From positions 60,768,447 to 60,832,446 of the forward strand of contig NC_082696.1 of the NCBI RefSeq assembly GCF_949987515.2: a DNA stretch of 64,000 nucleotides. The letters are read 5' to 3'. The notes under the pieces are model-generated. The model saw only the letters and a list, made by a program, of their open reading frames with translations. It was not told where the DNA came from and ran no database searches. Source of the DNA: Delphinus delphis (taxonomy: Eukaryota > Chordata > Mammalia > Artiodactyla > Delphinidae). Shown one piece after another: positions 1 to 11,830 of the stretch (position 1 is the stretch's first letter; every line of letters begins with the position of its first letter). Both the position numbers and the translations under genes were made by a program.

Positions 1-124
1 AAGGAACTTTGCCAAATTTACCTAGCACAATGGAGTAAGATAAAGTGCTCTTCCCATAACAAGAAAAAATTATTATATGGTGATAGGGAGTTACATGGAG
101 GGAATTTCAGATCCTAAGGAGAGG

Positions 125-337
125 TTTTTTTTTTTTTTTTTTTTTGCGGTACGTGGGCCTCTCACCGCCGCGGCCCCTCCCGCCGCGGAGCACAGGCTCC
201 GGACGCGCAGGCCCAGCGGCCATGGCCCACGGGTCCAGCCGCTCCGCGGCATGTGGGATCCCCCCAGACCGGGGCACGAACCCGTGTCCCCTGCATCGGC
301 AGGCGGACTCCCAACCACTGCGCCACCAGGGAAGCCC
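125..337 (-). mobile_element. CHR-2-type SINE, antisense
   Basis: A poly-T run (125-145) is followed by the reverse complement of the cetartiodactyl tRNA-derived SINE and ends at the complement of its GGGCTTCCC head. An 8-bp target duplication AGGAGAGG flanks it (117-124 and 338-345). The short open frames across it come from GC-rich SINE sequence and are not genes. Confidence 0.93.
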
Positions 338-345
338 AGGAGAGG

Positions 346-899
346 TTTTTTTATGATCCCTATAATAATATATTTAGGCATTGTGCTATCATTGGAAAAT
401 TTGCTTATTTTCTGTTTTTCACTATCAAAATAATTCTTCCTTCTAGGGTCTTGGCTATTCTTGGCCCTTCATTCTTCCACATACATTTTAGAATCAGCTT
501 CCCATGTACCACGAAAAATTGTTTGTTTGTTTTTGGTAGAAATGGCATTGAATGTTTACTATCCATAGAATGGTATATGCCTCCCTTTAGGTCTTTTTAA
601 TTTTAATAAATTTTATAATTTTTTCATAAAAACTTATATATCTTTAGGTGGAATTTATTCTGAGCAAATTGCATTTTCTAATTCTTCCTCCTGGTTAATA
701 AACTTTAACTGTCTTTTAATGTAATTTTGCATTCAGCAAACTTTAATACTCTCTTATTATCTAATAATTTTTATAGTGTAGTTAATGATTGTATAGCTTA
801 ATTACCCAGCTTACTGTTTTTCTTTGCTTATCAGTTTTTTAATCCCTGACATTTTTTTCTTGATTATTTTTTTTTAAGTATCAATAAGTTCTATTTTTT
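346..899. other. AT-rich intergenic DNA, nothing recognised
   Basis: The sequence is T-rich with scattered stop codons in all frames. I see no repeat family or exon-like block that I can defend. It may be a continuation of the degraded antisense LINE sequence that follows. Confidence 0.5.
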
Positions 900-1740
900 T
901 AAGTATCAGTAGATTCCTTAGAACTCTGTTTTGTGATCCAGTTATAGTAAATTCTCTTTCTGGGGTTCTGAAAATATCTATATTTCAATCTTACTTTTGA
1001 AGATTGTTAGCCAAATACAGAGTACTAGTTTGACAATTAGTTTCTCTCGTATCAGAAAATAGCATTCTTCTGTTTTTTATTATAGTTATTGAGAAATTAG
1101 CTATCATTCTAATTATATTTTCTTTGAATTAACTTTGTTTATAATCTCTTAAAACTTGATTGCTGTTTTAATACCTTCTCTTTGTCTTTTATATTTTACA
1201 TTTTCAGTATGATATGACTTTGTATAGATTTCTTTTCAATTTCCCCTCCTTAGGTTTCATTCAAGTTTCTGAATTTTGAAAATTTCACTCTTTCTTCAGT
1301 TTTGGAAAATTTTCAACTACTATCTCTTTTCTATTCTCTCCTTCTGATACTCTAGTAAGTCTTATATTACATCTTCTCATTCTTTCTTCAAATTTCCTGT
1401 TTATCTTTGTGTTGCCTGTTTTGTACTCTTATAATTCCATTTATCAGTTTTTTCCACCTTTTTCTAGTCTGCTGTTAACCCATAACATTACTTTTATTTG
1501 CATATTTGTACCTCATAGTTGTTTTATTTTCAAATATTCTTGTCAATTTTGATAAATTCTTATTCATTCATCATACATTTAAATATTTTCTTTTTTGTTT
1601 GTATATATTTAAAATGTTTATTTTATATTTAGTACTGGAAAATTCTAATATCATCTTTCTATTTTGGGCAGATTCTGTAGTTTGTTTTTGTTAATGATCT
1701 TAATATCAGCTTGTCTCCTCCTAACATTAACAAGTTTTTA
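900..1740 (-). mobile_element. Degraded L1-type LINE remnant, antisense
   Basis: Phrases such as TTTTGGAAAATTTTCAACTA and a tract resembling 'TCTAGTCTGCTGTTAACCC' resemble an old antisense L1 (L1M/HAL1-type) consensus that is common in mammals. Divergence is high and the edges are approximate. No coding capacity survives. Confidence 0.35.
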
Positions 1741-2329
1741 TTGTGAGCTCACATTCCTTGAAACTCTGTGGCAATTCTTTGAGTCCTGAGTTGTATGTAT
1801 CTTCATTCATTTGCTTTCACCCGTGCATGGAAATAACAGAGACATGGGTGGTAAATTTTCAGCTTGGATTATTTTAGGACCATTTGGCTAAGATGAAATC
1901 AGAAGCAAACCTGTGTGAACGGGGACTTGAAATTTCAATGAGTAATTCTTTTTCATTGTTATCATAAAACCCAAAGTCAAGTTCAAGTTTTGTGTTTTTC
2001 CTCCACCGTCTCCCTCTATGGGAGTCTGATTCACCCACTGAACATCTGTGTTTCAGGGTCTCCAATGTTATCAGTGTTCTCTAATCAGACTTCCTAGGTT
2101 TTTCTCTTTAAAGTCCTCAGTGCACTCAGCTTGTTAAATCCCAGCTCTCATCTACCAGGGAAGGACAGACATTTCTAGCTTTAATGCAGGACCAAAACTT
2201 AAAGTATAGATTCTTATTGTTTCTGACCTTAGTGGATTTCCTTTCCTTTGCCTACAGCTTAAAAAAAAATAATGTGTTGTACTTGGATATGTTTCTCTTT
2301 ATATCTTTTCTGCCATTATGTTAAAATGG
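1741..2329. other. Intergenic, nothing recognised
   Basis: I see no repeat consensus and no splice-flanked open frame. Short open frames here are what chance would give in AT-rich DNA. Confidence 0.5.
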
Positions 2330-2700
2330 AAGATGCAGGTGTTCTTTGAAACAAATCAGATCATGTTACTCTCCTACTGAAACACTCTATTGTGACTCAT
2401 CCTATTTAGAATAAAATTTAAAACATTTCCACGGCACGTACAACTTTATATGGATGGATCTCTGGCTACTTCTCCATCTCATTTCCCACTACTGTTACTC
2501 TTTTTCTGTCTTCTTCAGCCTCTCTCTTCAGAACTCTGATTTTCCTCTGTCATACTATGCTCACATCAGCACTGAGGCATTTTAATCTGCTTTTCTCTGA
2601 GTTTGAATGTTCTTCACCCAAATCATGACTTGGCTCTTCAGTTCATTCATTTTGTATATTCTTTACGAAACCCACTGCAGTTTATTTATCCTTTCTCTGA
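2330..2700 (+). mobile_element. L2 LINE fragment
   Basis: The order of motifs follows the mammalian L2 3' region: a 'CAAATCAGATCATGTTACTC' block, 'AGAATAAAATTTAAAACATT', a 'TACTTCTCCATCTCATTTC' block, and 'TTCTTCACCCAAATCATGAC'. It is an ancient, strongly diverged copy with no open frame. Confidence 0.6.
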
Positions 2701-2719
2701 AATTTACTGTAGTGATCAA

Positions 2720-3140
2720 TCAATATAAAGGGAAAAACTGGTGAAATCCAAATCAAGTCTGGAGTTTTGTTAATTAACAAAAAATCAACTACTGATATAA
2801 GCAACAACATTGATGAATCTCAAATTATGCTAAGTGAAAAAAGCCAGACATTTTTGTCCACATACCAAATAATACCATTTACATGAACATCTAATGCAGG
2901 CAAAATTATTCTACAATGACAGAAAACACATCAGTGGGTGCCTGGACCCAGCAAATGGAATGGAAATTGACCGAAAATAGGCCTGAGGAAAGGTTTTGGT
3001 GAGAGGGAAATGCTCTATATCTTTTTTGTGATGGTTACATAGCTGTCCACATTTTCAAACTTCATATAAATGTACAATTAAAATAGATGAAAGTCATGGC
3101 ACATAAATCACACCTCAATAAATTTGACTTAAAAAATATG
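2720..3140 (+). mobile_element. L1M-type 3' end remnant
   Basis: It contains the old L1 3' signature: 'GATGAATCTCAAATTATGCT' with 'AAGCCAGACA', then 'TTTTTTGTGATGGTTACATA', and ends with 'CACACCTCAATAAATTTGAC', which is the usual terminal AATAAA block. Sense orientation and diverged. It holds only non-coding L1 3' sequence. Confidence 0.65.
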
Positions 3141-3553
3141 TAAAACAAATATTCCAGAATTGTGGAAACATCTTCTTGAGTTATTAAAGCCAGCATTTTA
3201 TATTTTGTAAATATCAGACCTTTGAGATCAGCAGGCTGCGAATAAGGAGTCCTGATTCTGTCATTGAATGAGTATTCAGCAATTCTCTTAGTTCCACTGG
3301 CTGCAATTTTATCGTCTACAAACCAAAGGGGTTCTTACAATTTTCAAGGTTCTATCAGCTATACAGTAGTTAGATACAACTCTGTTAGAGATAATATTGT
3401 TTTGTCCTCCATGACTTCTGGAGAATCTACTCCACAGTTAGACAAGCAACATTAGTCAATTAACTGTCCAGAGAGAGGGACAGAAGTAAGAACATGTGGA
3501 GGTGCCCACAATCTAGGGAGAAGTCTAGTTAGACTATAATAGTGTTTTGCATT
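3141..3553. other. Intergenic, nothing recognised
   Basis: No repeat consensus or gene-like feature is visible between the L1 3' end and the TG microsatellite. Confidence 0.5.
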
Positions 3554-3576
3554 TGTGTGTGTGTGTGTGTGTGTGT
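3554..3576. repeat. (TG)n microsatellite
   Basis: An uninterrupted TG run of about 11 units. Confidence 0.95.
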
Positions 3577-3636
3577 ATTCAGAATTTGGAGTGTGCCAAA
3601 GACATTATGGTAGGCACTATGTGAAGGTAATACAGA

Positions 3637-3663
3637 ATTTGGCTATCTCAGAGATAGCCAAAT
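3637..3663. repeat. Short perfect inverted repeat
   Basis: ATTTGGCTATCT and its exact reverse complement AGATAGCCAAAT are separated by CAG (12-bp arms, 3-nt loop). No associated element is recognised. Confidence 0.85.
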
Positions 3664-3769
3664 ATCCTACATTTTTCATTATAGGACATATCTCCAAAAA
3701 TCATAATAAATAGTTGTAAATAATAAAGCAAATGTGTGACTGTATAGAATTAGATTCTTAAGATAAGGA

Positions 3770-4260
3770 GAGTCTATAAGTCAACAAATACAGTCTTTGT
3801 ACCGTGTCCTCTGCTGAGCAGTGGGGAGGGGAGGAGAAGAAATATGTCATCCGTGACTTTCAGGAACTTAAAATGTAGTGAGTAGAGGAGATAGAACACA
3901 ATTCTAATATGTCACATTGAAACAGGTATAACAGTAGAGATACTGTACCCATGGGAGTATAGGGAGGAAAAATGATTCTGAGCAGGACATCTGGGAAACT
4001 TGCTAAAATATTCATTATTTACACTGGACTTTGAAGAATGAGGAAGGCTTTCAGAAATGACTATAGGAAGGAAGGTTATTTCAGCAAGCACTCTAGAGAG
4101 ACTGGGGGGCCTGCTGGAGAGTCTCCAGAGGGACTCAAGCAATGAGTTTGAATCAGCAATGAGTTTGAATGATCTCAACATTCCTGTGCTGTGCTTTAGA
4201 AGATATTTGCACAAACAAGAGCAGGATTTCCAACAAGGAACCTTATGTGACTTTAGGATA
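3770..4260. repeat. Possible ancient interspersed repeat with a 17-bp tandem duplication
   Basis: The stretch from 'TCAACAAATACAGTC' through 'AGGAACTTAAAATGTAG' to 'TGGACTTTGAAGAATGAG' resembles a very old dispersed mammalian repeat, class uncertain. Inside it, AGCAATGAGTTTGAAT occurs twice in tandem (4138-4154 and 4155-4171). The apparent open frames on both strands carry no recognisable domain. Confidence 0.35.
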
Positions 4261-5237
4261 TGGGTCTTGTAGAAACACTTATTTTAGCTTTAGGATATGC
4301 TGCGAATCTATGTAAAACTGCGTCACATTTCCTAATTCAAACTTGATAGTGCAAGGACAAATGAATTTATTCCAGCAACTACACAGAGGTACTGTGGAAA
4401 CATTAGCAAATATTCATCCTTATTGCCACAATGACTCTGTATGTGTTTAGGTTCCTAGTCTGCAGCCATTTGGGAGAAGCACAGTGAAACTGGTAGCACT
4501 TCCTGAGACTGAGGTGATTAGAATGCATTGTTTCAAAGATGTGCATTGAATTGGAGTTTAGAGTGCAAAAAATACAGTCAAGGATTGGTATTTTTGTTGT
4601 AATTCACATCCAAGCATTATTTTGTGTCAGGAGTAATTTAAATAAATGATTTTCACTTTTGATAGATCCCTATCCTTTGGCTCCTGTCATTCCAAGAGGC
4701 TTTTCAATGGAGCTCTATCATGAAGCAGTTCTTAATCAGCTTTCATCAGCTTTGAAGTTTTAGCTGATGGTCACTGACATGTGTTTTTCTGAAGCAGCCT
4801 GCCCAGCAGGCCGTCCCCGGGCAGAGTAATGTGAAAAAATGTGCCAGCTTTCAGGAGAGGCACACCCAAATTCAACTCTCAGCCCTTCTGCTTGCTGGTT
4901 CTGTGCCTGGATGGTCATATAATTTCCATTTCCACGTGGATAAGATGAGGCTAATGATTCATCCTCTCTACACACAGTTGTGAGAGTTAATTATGCTGGT
5001 TCATATTAGCAACCTAATAGGACTCCATTCTTCTCCTTGGCAGTGTCCTTCTCTATACCTGGTCACAAAGGTGATTTCACTCAGCCTCATCTTGCCCCAG
5101 GGTAGCTTTGGTTACTGAATGTTTTTCTGTTCTTTGAAAATGGCTTTTGCACCCCACCCTACTCCAGAGATGCTGCAAATACCTATCTTTCTGAAACTCT
5201 ACGAACGCTTGTCACCGTTGGCAATTTCTATTTATTG
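4261..5237. other. Intergenic, nothing recognised
   Basis: I find no repeat family, splice-flanked frame or RNA gene in this stretch. Confidence 0.5.
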
Positions 5238-5365
5238 GTGTGATTATAGGTTTGTAAACTCGTTGAGGGTAGGAATCAGGTCTGTTTTCCTCTCCATTGC
5301 ATGGCAATTCTTGCCTCGCACTTAGGAGTCTCAGAAAATACTCGTTGACTTTATAATTGAATGAA
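5238..5365 (+). mobile_element. L2 LINE 3' end fragment
   Basis: The run 'TTTGTAAACTCGTTGAGGGT', 'AGGTCTGTTTTCC' and the terminal 'TTGAATGAAATG' follows the L2 3' tail, which has a gene-like 'actccttgagggcaggg' phrase and a TGAATGAA end. Confidence 0.6.
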
Positions 5366-5447
5366 ATGGAAAAGCAGAGCTTTTAAATCTTAACATAAGA
5401 CTCTTCAAAACCCTTGTAGATAAGATCACATTCTGAATAGATAGGAT

Positions 5448-5660
5448 ACTGGACTCAGATAAAGCTGAGTTCTGCTCTGCCAGGTAATTAGCCAAGGTAT
5501 CTTTAGACATATTATCCTCTTTGAAGCTCAGTTTCTAAATCTGAAAAATGAGGCTAAAACATTCTCCATGTAATTTTTGTTTTATTAGTATTAAGTAGGA
5601 TAATGTCAATGAAAGGCCTGGCATAGTGTGTCCTATGGTATGTATGCCATAAGTGATAGT
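5448..5660 (+). mobile_element. MIR SINE
   Basis: MIR core in sense order: 'CTGCTCTGCCAGGTAATTAG', 'CCTCTTTGAAGCTCAGTTTC', 'AAATCTGAAAAATGAGGCTA', 'AAAGGCCTGGCATAGTG'. It is old and diverged. Confidence 0.75.
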
Positions 5661-7459
5661 TTTAAATACAGGCAATAGTAATAACAGTAATGTTACTAAT
5701 AATAGCATACTTTAAATAAATAATATTCTAGATTGAGTTTAAAAGCTCTATGTTGAAGTTAATGAACTTTGCTAGTAATCACTAAAATTTAATACAGGGC
5801 AATGACATTTATCTGAATAATTCAAGAAAATAAAGCCAAGTGGTATTCTTTGAAGAAAGTTTCCAAAATTTCCAACAAATTCATCAGTAGCTGACAAAGT
5901 GTAATATCTTAAACATTTGGGGGAAGAAAGTATTTGAAGAACAGAACTGAGTTATTAATTTATGGTGAAAGATACTAGTATTAACTCCATTTTACTAACG
6001 ATGCCTCTGAGGAATGGAAAGTCAGATTGCAAACACATTTGAGAGCTGAAGACAGACCTGCTCATTGTCAATATGACCCTACTTTTTTGCAGGTTTATGA
6101 AGCTTCATGTGCTTAGAAAGGATTAACCTACTGGATACTTTTGTCACTATGTTGGAGTTTCTTGAACAAGGAGGAGCCATTGATCCCTTTTCTCCTTCTG
6201 CCAGCTTCTATCATCATCTCTGTCAGGTATACTGATGTGGCTGACAAAGAACCCCTTTGAGATGGCTCATGAATAAGCCCATGATAATTTTTAATAACAG
6301 AAAGGCTTGAGGACTGGGCAAGATATTAACAGTAGGAGGCATAACTAAATCTCTCCACAGGAAATCTTTGGTCATACTGCTGCTTTGGGTTACTCATGAC
6401 ACCAGGAGAACATGTGTGCAAGTCGAGTTAGGTCTAACTCCCTAATGAGAAAAAACGCTCAGAGCAGGAAGTCTGCAGCCCAGGGAACACTTTGATACTA
6501 CTTGGTATGCAGCATGCTTTACAGTCTTCCAATGGCAGAAGAGTCACTTTAGAATTTATTGTACACATTAATTTTATTGCACAGTGATATATTTGTTAGA
6601 CAAATTACCCAGGTCTAATTAAAAGGCAGTCTTAAAGCCACCTGATTACTGATTTACATTACATTTATTCGCTTCCAATGTATTTGTGGGGATAAATTAA
6701 ATGTAATTTCCAAATAATAAAACTTAAGTGGTGTAAAATCTCAAGGTTACTAGATCAAAAGTGAATGGGAAAACTCAACCACATACTGGATAATGTGAGT
6801 CATTGAATGAGGTATTGTGTATCAGCAGGTAAGCAATGTAATTTGGTTAAGAGACTGTTTTTAATCTCTTTTTTGTTGCTGACTTGTGGAGTCTACATCA
6901 TCCTCCAGTTAGAGACCTCAATGTCTTCATCTGAAAATGAGTTGTTTGTATTTACTTTCCAGGGTTGTTTGTAAGAAAATGAATAATATGGGGAAGTGCT
7001 GTGCGTTCCCAGTGATACATGATGACAGATGATGAACGCAATTTCTTCTGATGAAGTGGTGTACCCTAGGCCATCCCGAGCTGAAGAAGATTGGGTTTCC
7101 ATATTCCAGAGCAATCCAGAATGGATGGTACCTGGTTTGTTTATCCTGCTGCCTGCATGTGAAGACAATCTGTAAGTACATAAATTATAATTTACTATAA
7201 TACCAGTAAACATCTGGACAAAATACATATTTATTAACTCTAAGCTAATGACTAAATTAAATGTAGTATAAAATAACCCACTATTTATATATCTGAAAAC
7301 ATAAATTAGTTTCCAGTTATTCCAAATCCAGTCATGGATGAGTTATAATATTAAATACTTGTTTTTAAAGTTGGAAAGAAGACTGTGATAGACAGATGGA
7401 TATCTATCAGTGTTGATATTGTCCCTTCATTCTGATTCATTAATGAAATTTACTGCTTC
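5661..7459. other. Intergenic, nothing recognised
   Basis: AT-rich DNA. The longest open frame (6893-7228, minus) has no recognisable domain, no splice context and ordinary base composition, so I do not call it a gene. Confidence 0.5.
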
Positions 7460-7669
7460 TTTTTTTTTTTTTTTTTTTCGGTACGCGGGCCTTTCACTGC
7501 TGTGGCCTCTCCCATTGCGGAGCACAGGCTCTAGACGTGCAGGCTCAGTGGCCATGGCTCATGGGCCCAGCAGCTCCGCGACATGTGGAATCTTCCCGGA
7601 CCGGGTCACGAACCCGTGTCCCCTGCATCGGCAGGCGGACACTCAACCACTGCGCCACCAGGGAAGCCC
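7460..7669 (-). mobile_element. CHR-2-type SINE, antisense
   Basis: Poly-T (7460-7478) is followed by the reverse complement of CHR-2, ending at GGGAAGCCC. Several CpG sites have decayed to TG/CA, so it is somewhat older than the copy at 9862. I could not identify clean target duplications. Confidence 0.92.
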
Positions 7670-7989
7670 AAGGTGTTATTCTTTTGTCATAACTGTATTT
7701 ACATTGAAATTTTGGCTGAACTTAGTTTGAAAGACAAAAAGAAGAATGGCAGTCAATGTGTAATGCATAAGATATTTTAATTTGCCACTGGCCGCTCATG
7801 GATATAACTGATTTCCTAACCAATGGAAAATTTCAAAAATTCTTTTTGAAATATCTTTTGTGCTTTGGCTTATAGCTAACATTTGGCCTTGACTGTGGTA
7901 TATATGTTTATAGTATGCTCCATTTTGTGCCTCCTCTTACTTGACATGATATGAAAACATGATACAGAAGATGAATGGGTACAACACTA

Positions 7990-8135
7990 GAAATTAAGAG
8001 ACTAGTACTGTCTATGCCAACCATGGACTATATAACCTTAAGAAAGTTACTTGATTTTTCTGAGCTCTAATTTGTAAAATGAAGAAATTGGACTAGATGG
8101 CTGAGACTATTTCTGGCTTTGTGAAGCAGTGAGTA
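7990..8135 (+). mobile_element. MIR-type SINE fragment
   Basis: MIR-like core: 'ACCTTAAGAAAGTTACTTGA', 'TTTTTCTGAGCTCTAATTTG', 'AAATGAAGAAATTGGACTAG', 'ATGGCTGAGACTATTTCTGG'. Confidence 0.6.
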
Positions 8136-9861
8136 TCTATTTCTGTTTTAATGTGACCACTTAGTATTTTATGTTACTTGTTCTTTTTTCCCTTTACTTG
8201 AATTTGTTCCATGATAACCTCTGACAGAATAATTTGTGAGATATATTTGGCATCAAAATATTTTGTAAATGTGTCAAGGTTCTACTGAGATTCCATTTGT
8301 AGTAAAGACTCTATTCTTGACTCCATATTGGAATTCATCATTGTTTTCTAAGTTATTTGTAATCTCAAATTAGGTTCTCAGTTCATTTTAATAATAATTT
8401 GTGAATGGTAGTTTTATGTCACACTAGTAGATAAACACTAATGTTAGTATTAGTTTAGAGTCTATACATTCCCCTCAAAGTCAACTTCTTCCAAATACTG
8501 GAAGCAACTGTTTTTGTTTAACATTATATTTCTAACAAAGGCAAATTTAATAATGTTGATAACCAAAACTTAAACTTCATAATGAAATGTAAAAACAATC
8601 AACATCCATATTATAATGTTTAAAATAGCTAGTTAGCTCTTATAGGTTTGATTTACTGAGAAGTTCATCTTTTGTCTACAGAAGTTAATGATAATAAATA
8701 CATTACTCTGCTAATACTATAAACACATGTTCTCCAGGAATCCTATTAGGTAATGCTCAACATTTTTACATTTACAAATGGAAAGGTTTAAGAAACTTGT
8801 ATGAAGTCTGCAAAAGGATCCATTGACTTATAATGCACTATGTTGTAGCATGTTTAGATAAATAATCTATTAGAAAAGCTGAAGTGATTTGAATGTGTAT
8901 TTCTGTAATACAAATTAGGTAACAGGTGATTGGCCAACAGGGAAATATTGTCAATTTAAAAATAGACAAGTGATTTTTTCCTAGTGTGCAAACATGTTTG
9001 AAGCATGTCGAAACAAGCATTCTCACAAAGAGAAAATTTTAGCAATATGCAGAGGTAGTGGCTTCCAGAAGCACCAAGTTTTTCTTCAAAGTTAAGCTAT
9101 TTGGTGCCGCCACTATGTGCGCAGATGAAGAAACTGCAAAGACGTTTCCCTCTTGTTAAGAGGAACAGAGGGAGAGAAACAGAGAAATGGAAAAAAAAAA
9201 ACAAAACACCTGAATCTTGAGACTCATTTTTACTTTTAATCAAACAAGACTCTTTAGGAAGCAAACACATTCAAAGATCTACATCTCCAGAAGGACTAAT
9301 TGATCAAGATGCTGGATGCAAATTTCTGTGGCTATTTAGCTATGCAAAGATTTTTTTTTATGGTTATTGTTTTTGGCACTTTTTTCATTAAGCCTTGTTA
9401 TTTTTTATGCACAAGGCAGAATGCAACCAGCACAGCAGAAACTTCCTCAGTCATCATCTCTCTGTTGCATTCATATTCATGGCCACTTAGCTCAGTTGAT
9501 AAATGTCAGGTTAATGAGATTATCATCTACTTCAGGGCTTCACACTGTTCCATGGCTGTAGTCTGTACTTAAGATCCCTGATGAAATTAGAAGAAAAAAA
9601 GAATGTAGATGAATTTGTCATTAGTTTCTTTAATAGAAAACTACTTCAAAGAATTAATAATTTTAAAGAAAAAGAACCTAAATTGTAAGAAACATTTAGA
9701 TCAAGTGGAATGCCTTTTTCTATTAAAACAAATAACAGAGGCATTAAAAAATGTTAAATCACCAATGTTATTCCCATAACAAAACTATGATTATTTTGAC
9801 ATGTTATATCCAGACTTTGTTGTCTTTCTCGTTAATAAATATACATTTAAAAATAGTTGTA
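8136..9861. other. Intergenic, nothing recognised
   Basis: No supported feature. It includes a short poly-A run near 9190 and AT-rich sequence. Open frames at 9300-9572 lack any recognisable homology. Confidence 0.5.
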
Positions 9862-10065
9862 GGGCTTCCCTGGTGGCGCAGTGGTTGAGAGTCCGCCTGT
9901 CGATACAGAGGACGCGGGTTCGTGCCCCGGTCTGGAAAGGTCCCACATGCCGCGGAGCGGCTGGGCCCGTGAGCCATGGCCGCTGAGCCCGGGCGTCCGG
10001 AGCCTGTGCTCCGCAACGGGAGAGGCCACAACAGTGAGAGGCCCGCGTACTGCCAAAAAAAAAAA
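9862..10065 (+). mobile_element. CHR-2 SINE, full length, sense
   Basis: A complete element: the head GGGCTTCCCTGGTGGCGCAG with the tRNA-like A/B-box region, a body ending in GCCCGCGTACTGCC, and a poly-A tail. A 7-bp target duplication AGTTGTA flanks it (9855-9861 and 10066-10072). CpG content is well preserved, which suggests a fairly recent insertion in the lineage. Confidence 0.95.
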
Positions 10066-10072
10066 AGTTGTA

Positions 10073-10609
10073 ATTATACCACACATAATATTGACATCTG
10101 TGTTTTCACTTGTTCTCTCATTTACTTACTTATTTATTTTTTGACTTACAAGTAGTTTCATAATGTATCAGCAACATGATTTATAAAACTTCTCCTACTG
10201 TTTGGTATTTGAATGATTTCCATTTTTTCCTATTATACTTAATGAAGAAAACATCTGGTCAAGGGAGCTTTATTGTTAAATCATTTTCTTAGAAGTTATG
10301 ATAAAAACAAAGATTACTGAATACATGAATATTTCTTTATAGATAAATAAAACTATTTACGACAGCTGCTGTATTTTACAGTATTGTTTTCCATAGTGGG
10401 TGAAAAGTTTAGAATTCCATCTGCTGTACATATATATGCTTGTCTCACCACAGCCTTGTCAAAATTTATTTGATTTTTTTATGTTCAAAATTGATGAGAA
10501 GTACAAAACTATATTTCAATATTGCTTTTATTTGCATTTTTTATTTAATGTTGGACATTTTCCTAGGGAAATTCTCTGTTGCCTATTTATTGGCACATAA
10601 TTTTTTAAG
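10073..10609. other. Intergenic, nothing clear
   Basis: AT-rich. Short frames on both strands overlap each other and show no domain. Part of this may be L1-derived, since the antisense L1 relic begins just to the right. Confidence 0.45.
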
Positions 10610-11830
10610 CCTTTTAAAAACAGATTATTGAGATATAATTGACATACAATAAACTGCATATATTTACAGTGTAAAATTTTATAAGTTTTGATATACGTAT
10701 ACACCTGTGAAACCATCACTGTAATCAAGAAAAAGAACATACTTTCTTCAATTTCTGGAAGAATTTGTATAGAATTGGCATTATTTCTTTCTTAAATGTT
10801 TGGTAGAATTTGCCAATAAGCCATGTTGCTCTGGAGATTTCTTTGTGGAAAAGTTTTTTTAAACTACAAATTTAATTTTTGAAAACAGATCTGAGTTTAT
10901 TCAGATTCTTCCTCTTTGTTTTTTGGAATGAACTCTGGTAGCTTGTGCGTTTAAAAGATGTGTACATTTTATCTAAGTTGTCAAATTTATTGGCATAGTG
11001 TTGCTCATAGTATTCCCTCATTAACCTTTTAGTGCCTCTAAAATTTGTAGTTATGTTACTTCTCTCATTTCTGATGTTGGTAATTTATATCTTCTCTCTT
11101 TTCCATAAGCAGTCAAGCTAGAAATTTTTCAATTTTGTTAATCATCTCCAAGAACCAGTTTTGGTTTAATTGATATTTTTCCTACTAATTTTCCATTTTC
11201 GATTTCTTTGATTTCTGAGCTATCTTATTATTACTTTCTTCTGCTTAATTTGGATTTAATTTTTGGTTTGATGCTAGACATTGTGTATTTTTTCTTATTG
11301 TGGGTCATAGGTATTTTTTATTCTTACAGATATTCTTGAGTTTTGTTTTGGACACATTTACTTGGGAATAGTTTGATTTTGTGGAGATTTGCTTGAAGTT
11401 TTGTTAGGTGGAATCAGAGCAGCCTTAGTCTAGGACTAATTTTTCCCTTTACTGAGGCACTACATTCTGAGACCTTTATCCAAAAACCTGTGAACTTCAA
11501 AGTTTTTCTCTTCTCTCTGGTAGGAACACAAATGAATCCCAGCCTTATATTATTTCCAAGCATTGTTCCCTCTAATCCTTTCAGGTTGTTTTTCCTCTGA
11601 TCTCAGGTAATTTCCTCACACACATGTTTCGATCAGCACTCAGCTGAATTCTTAACAGGGGGCCCCTCTGCAAATCTTTGAATCTCTCTGTCTATATGGG
11701 TCTCTGTCTCTCTCTCTCCAGCTCTTTCCCATTTGGTACTCTACCCTACAAATATGCCTTTCCTTGCCCCTCCATTCTACCAACTCTGTCTCTCTGTGTC
11801 CTCAGCTCGGGGGTCCTTTGTATGTGTTTC
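10610..11830 (-). mobile_element. Old L1 LINE, antisense, composite
   Basis: The left part matches the L1M 3'-type phrase 'TTGAGATATAATTGACATAC'. From about 10745 the sequence is the complement of L1 ORF2 ('TTTCTGGAAGAATTTGTATA', 'GGAGATTTCTTTGTGG', 'TAAGTTGTCAAATTTATTGG'). From about 11270 it follows another old L1-associated antisense tract ('GATGCTAGACATTGTG', 'AGCAGCCTTAGTCTAGGAC'). Orientation and order suggest one or two degraded insertions. No intact reverse-transcriptase frame remains. Confidence 0.65.

Noticed and set aside
77..600. Several proline/arginine-rich open frames on both strands (similar ones at 7.5, 9.9, 28.1, 32.9, 36.9 and 47.5 kb)
   Set aside because: All are translations of CHR SINEs, whose GC-rich body is free of stops in several frames.
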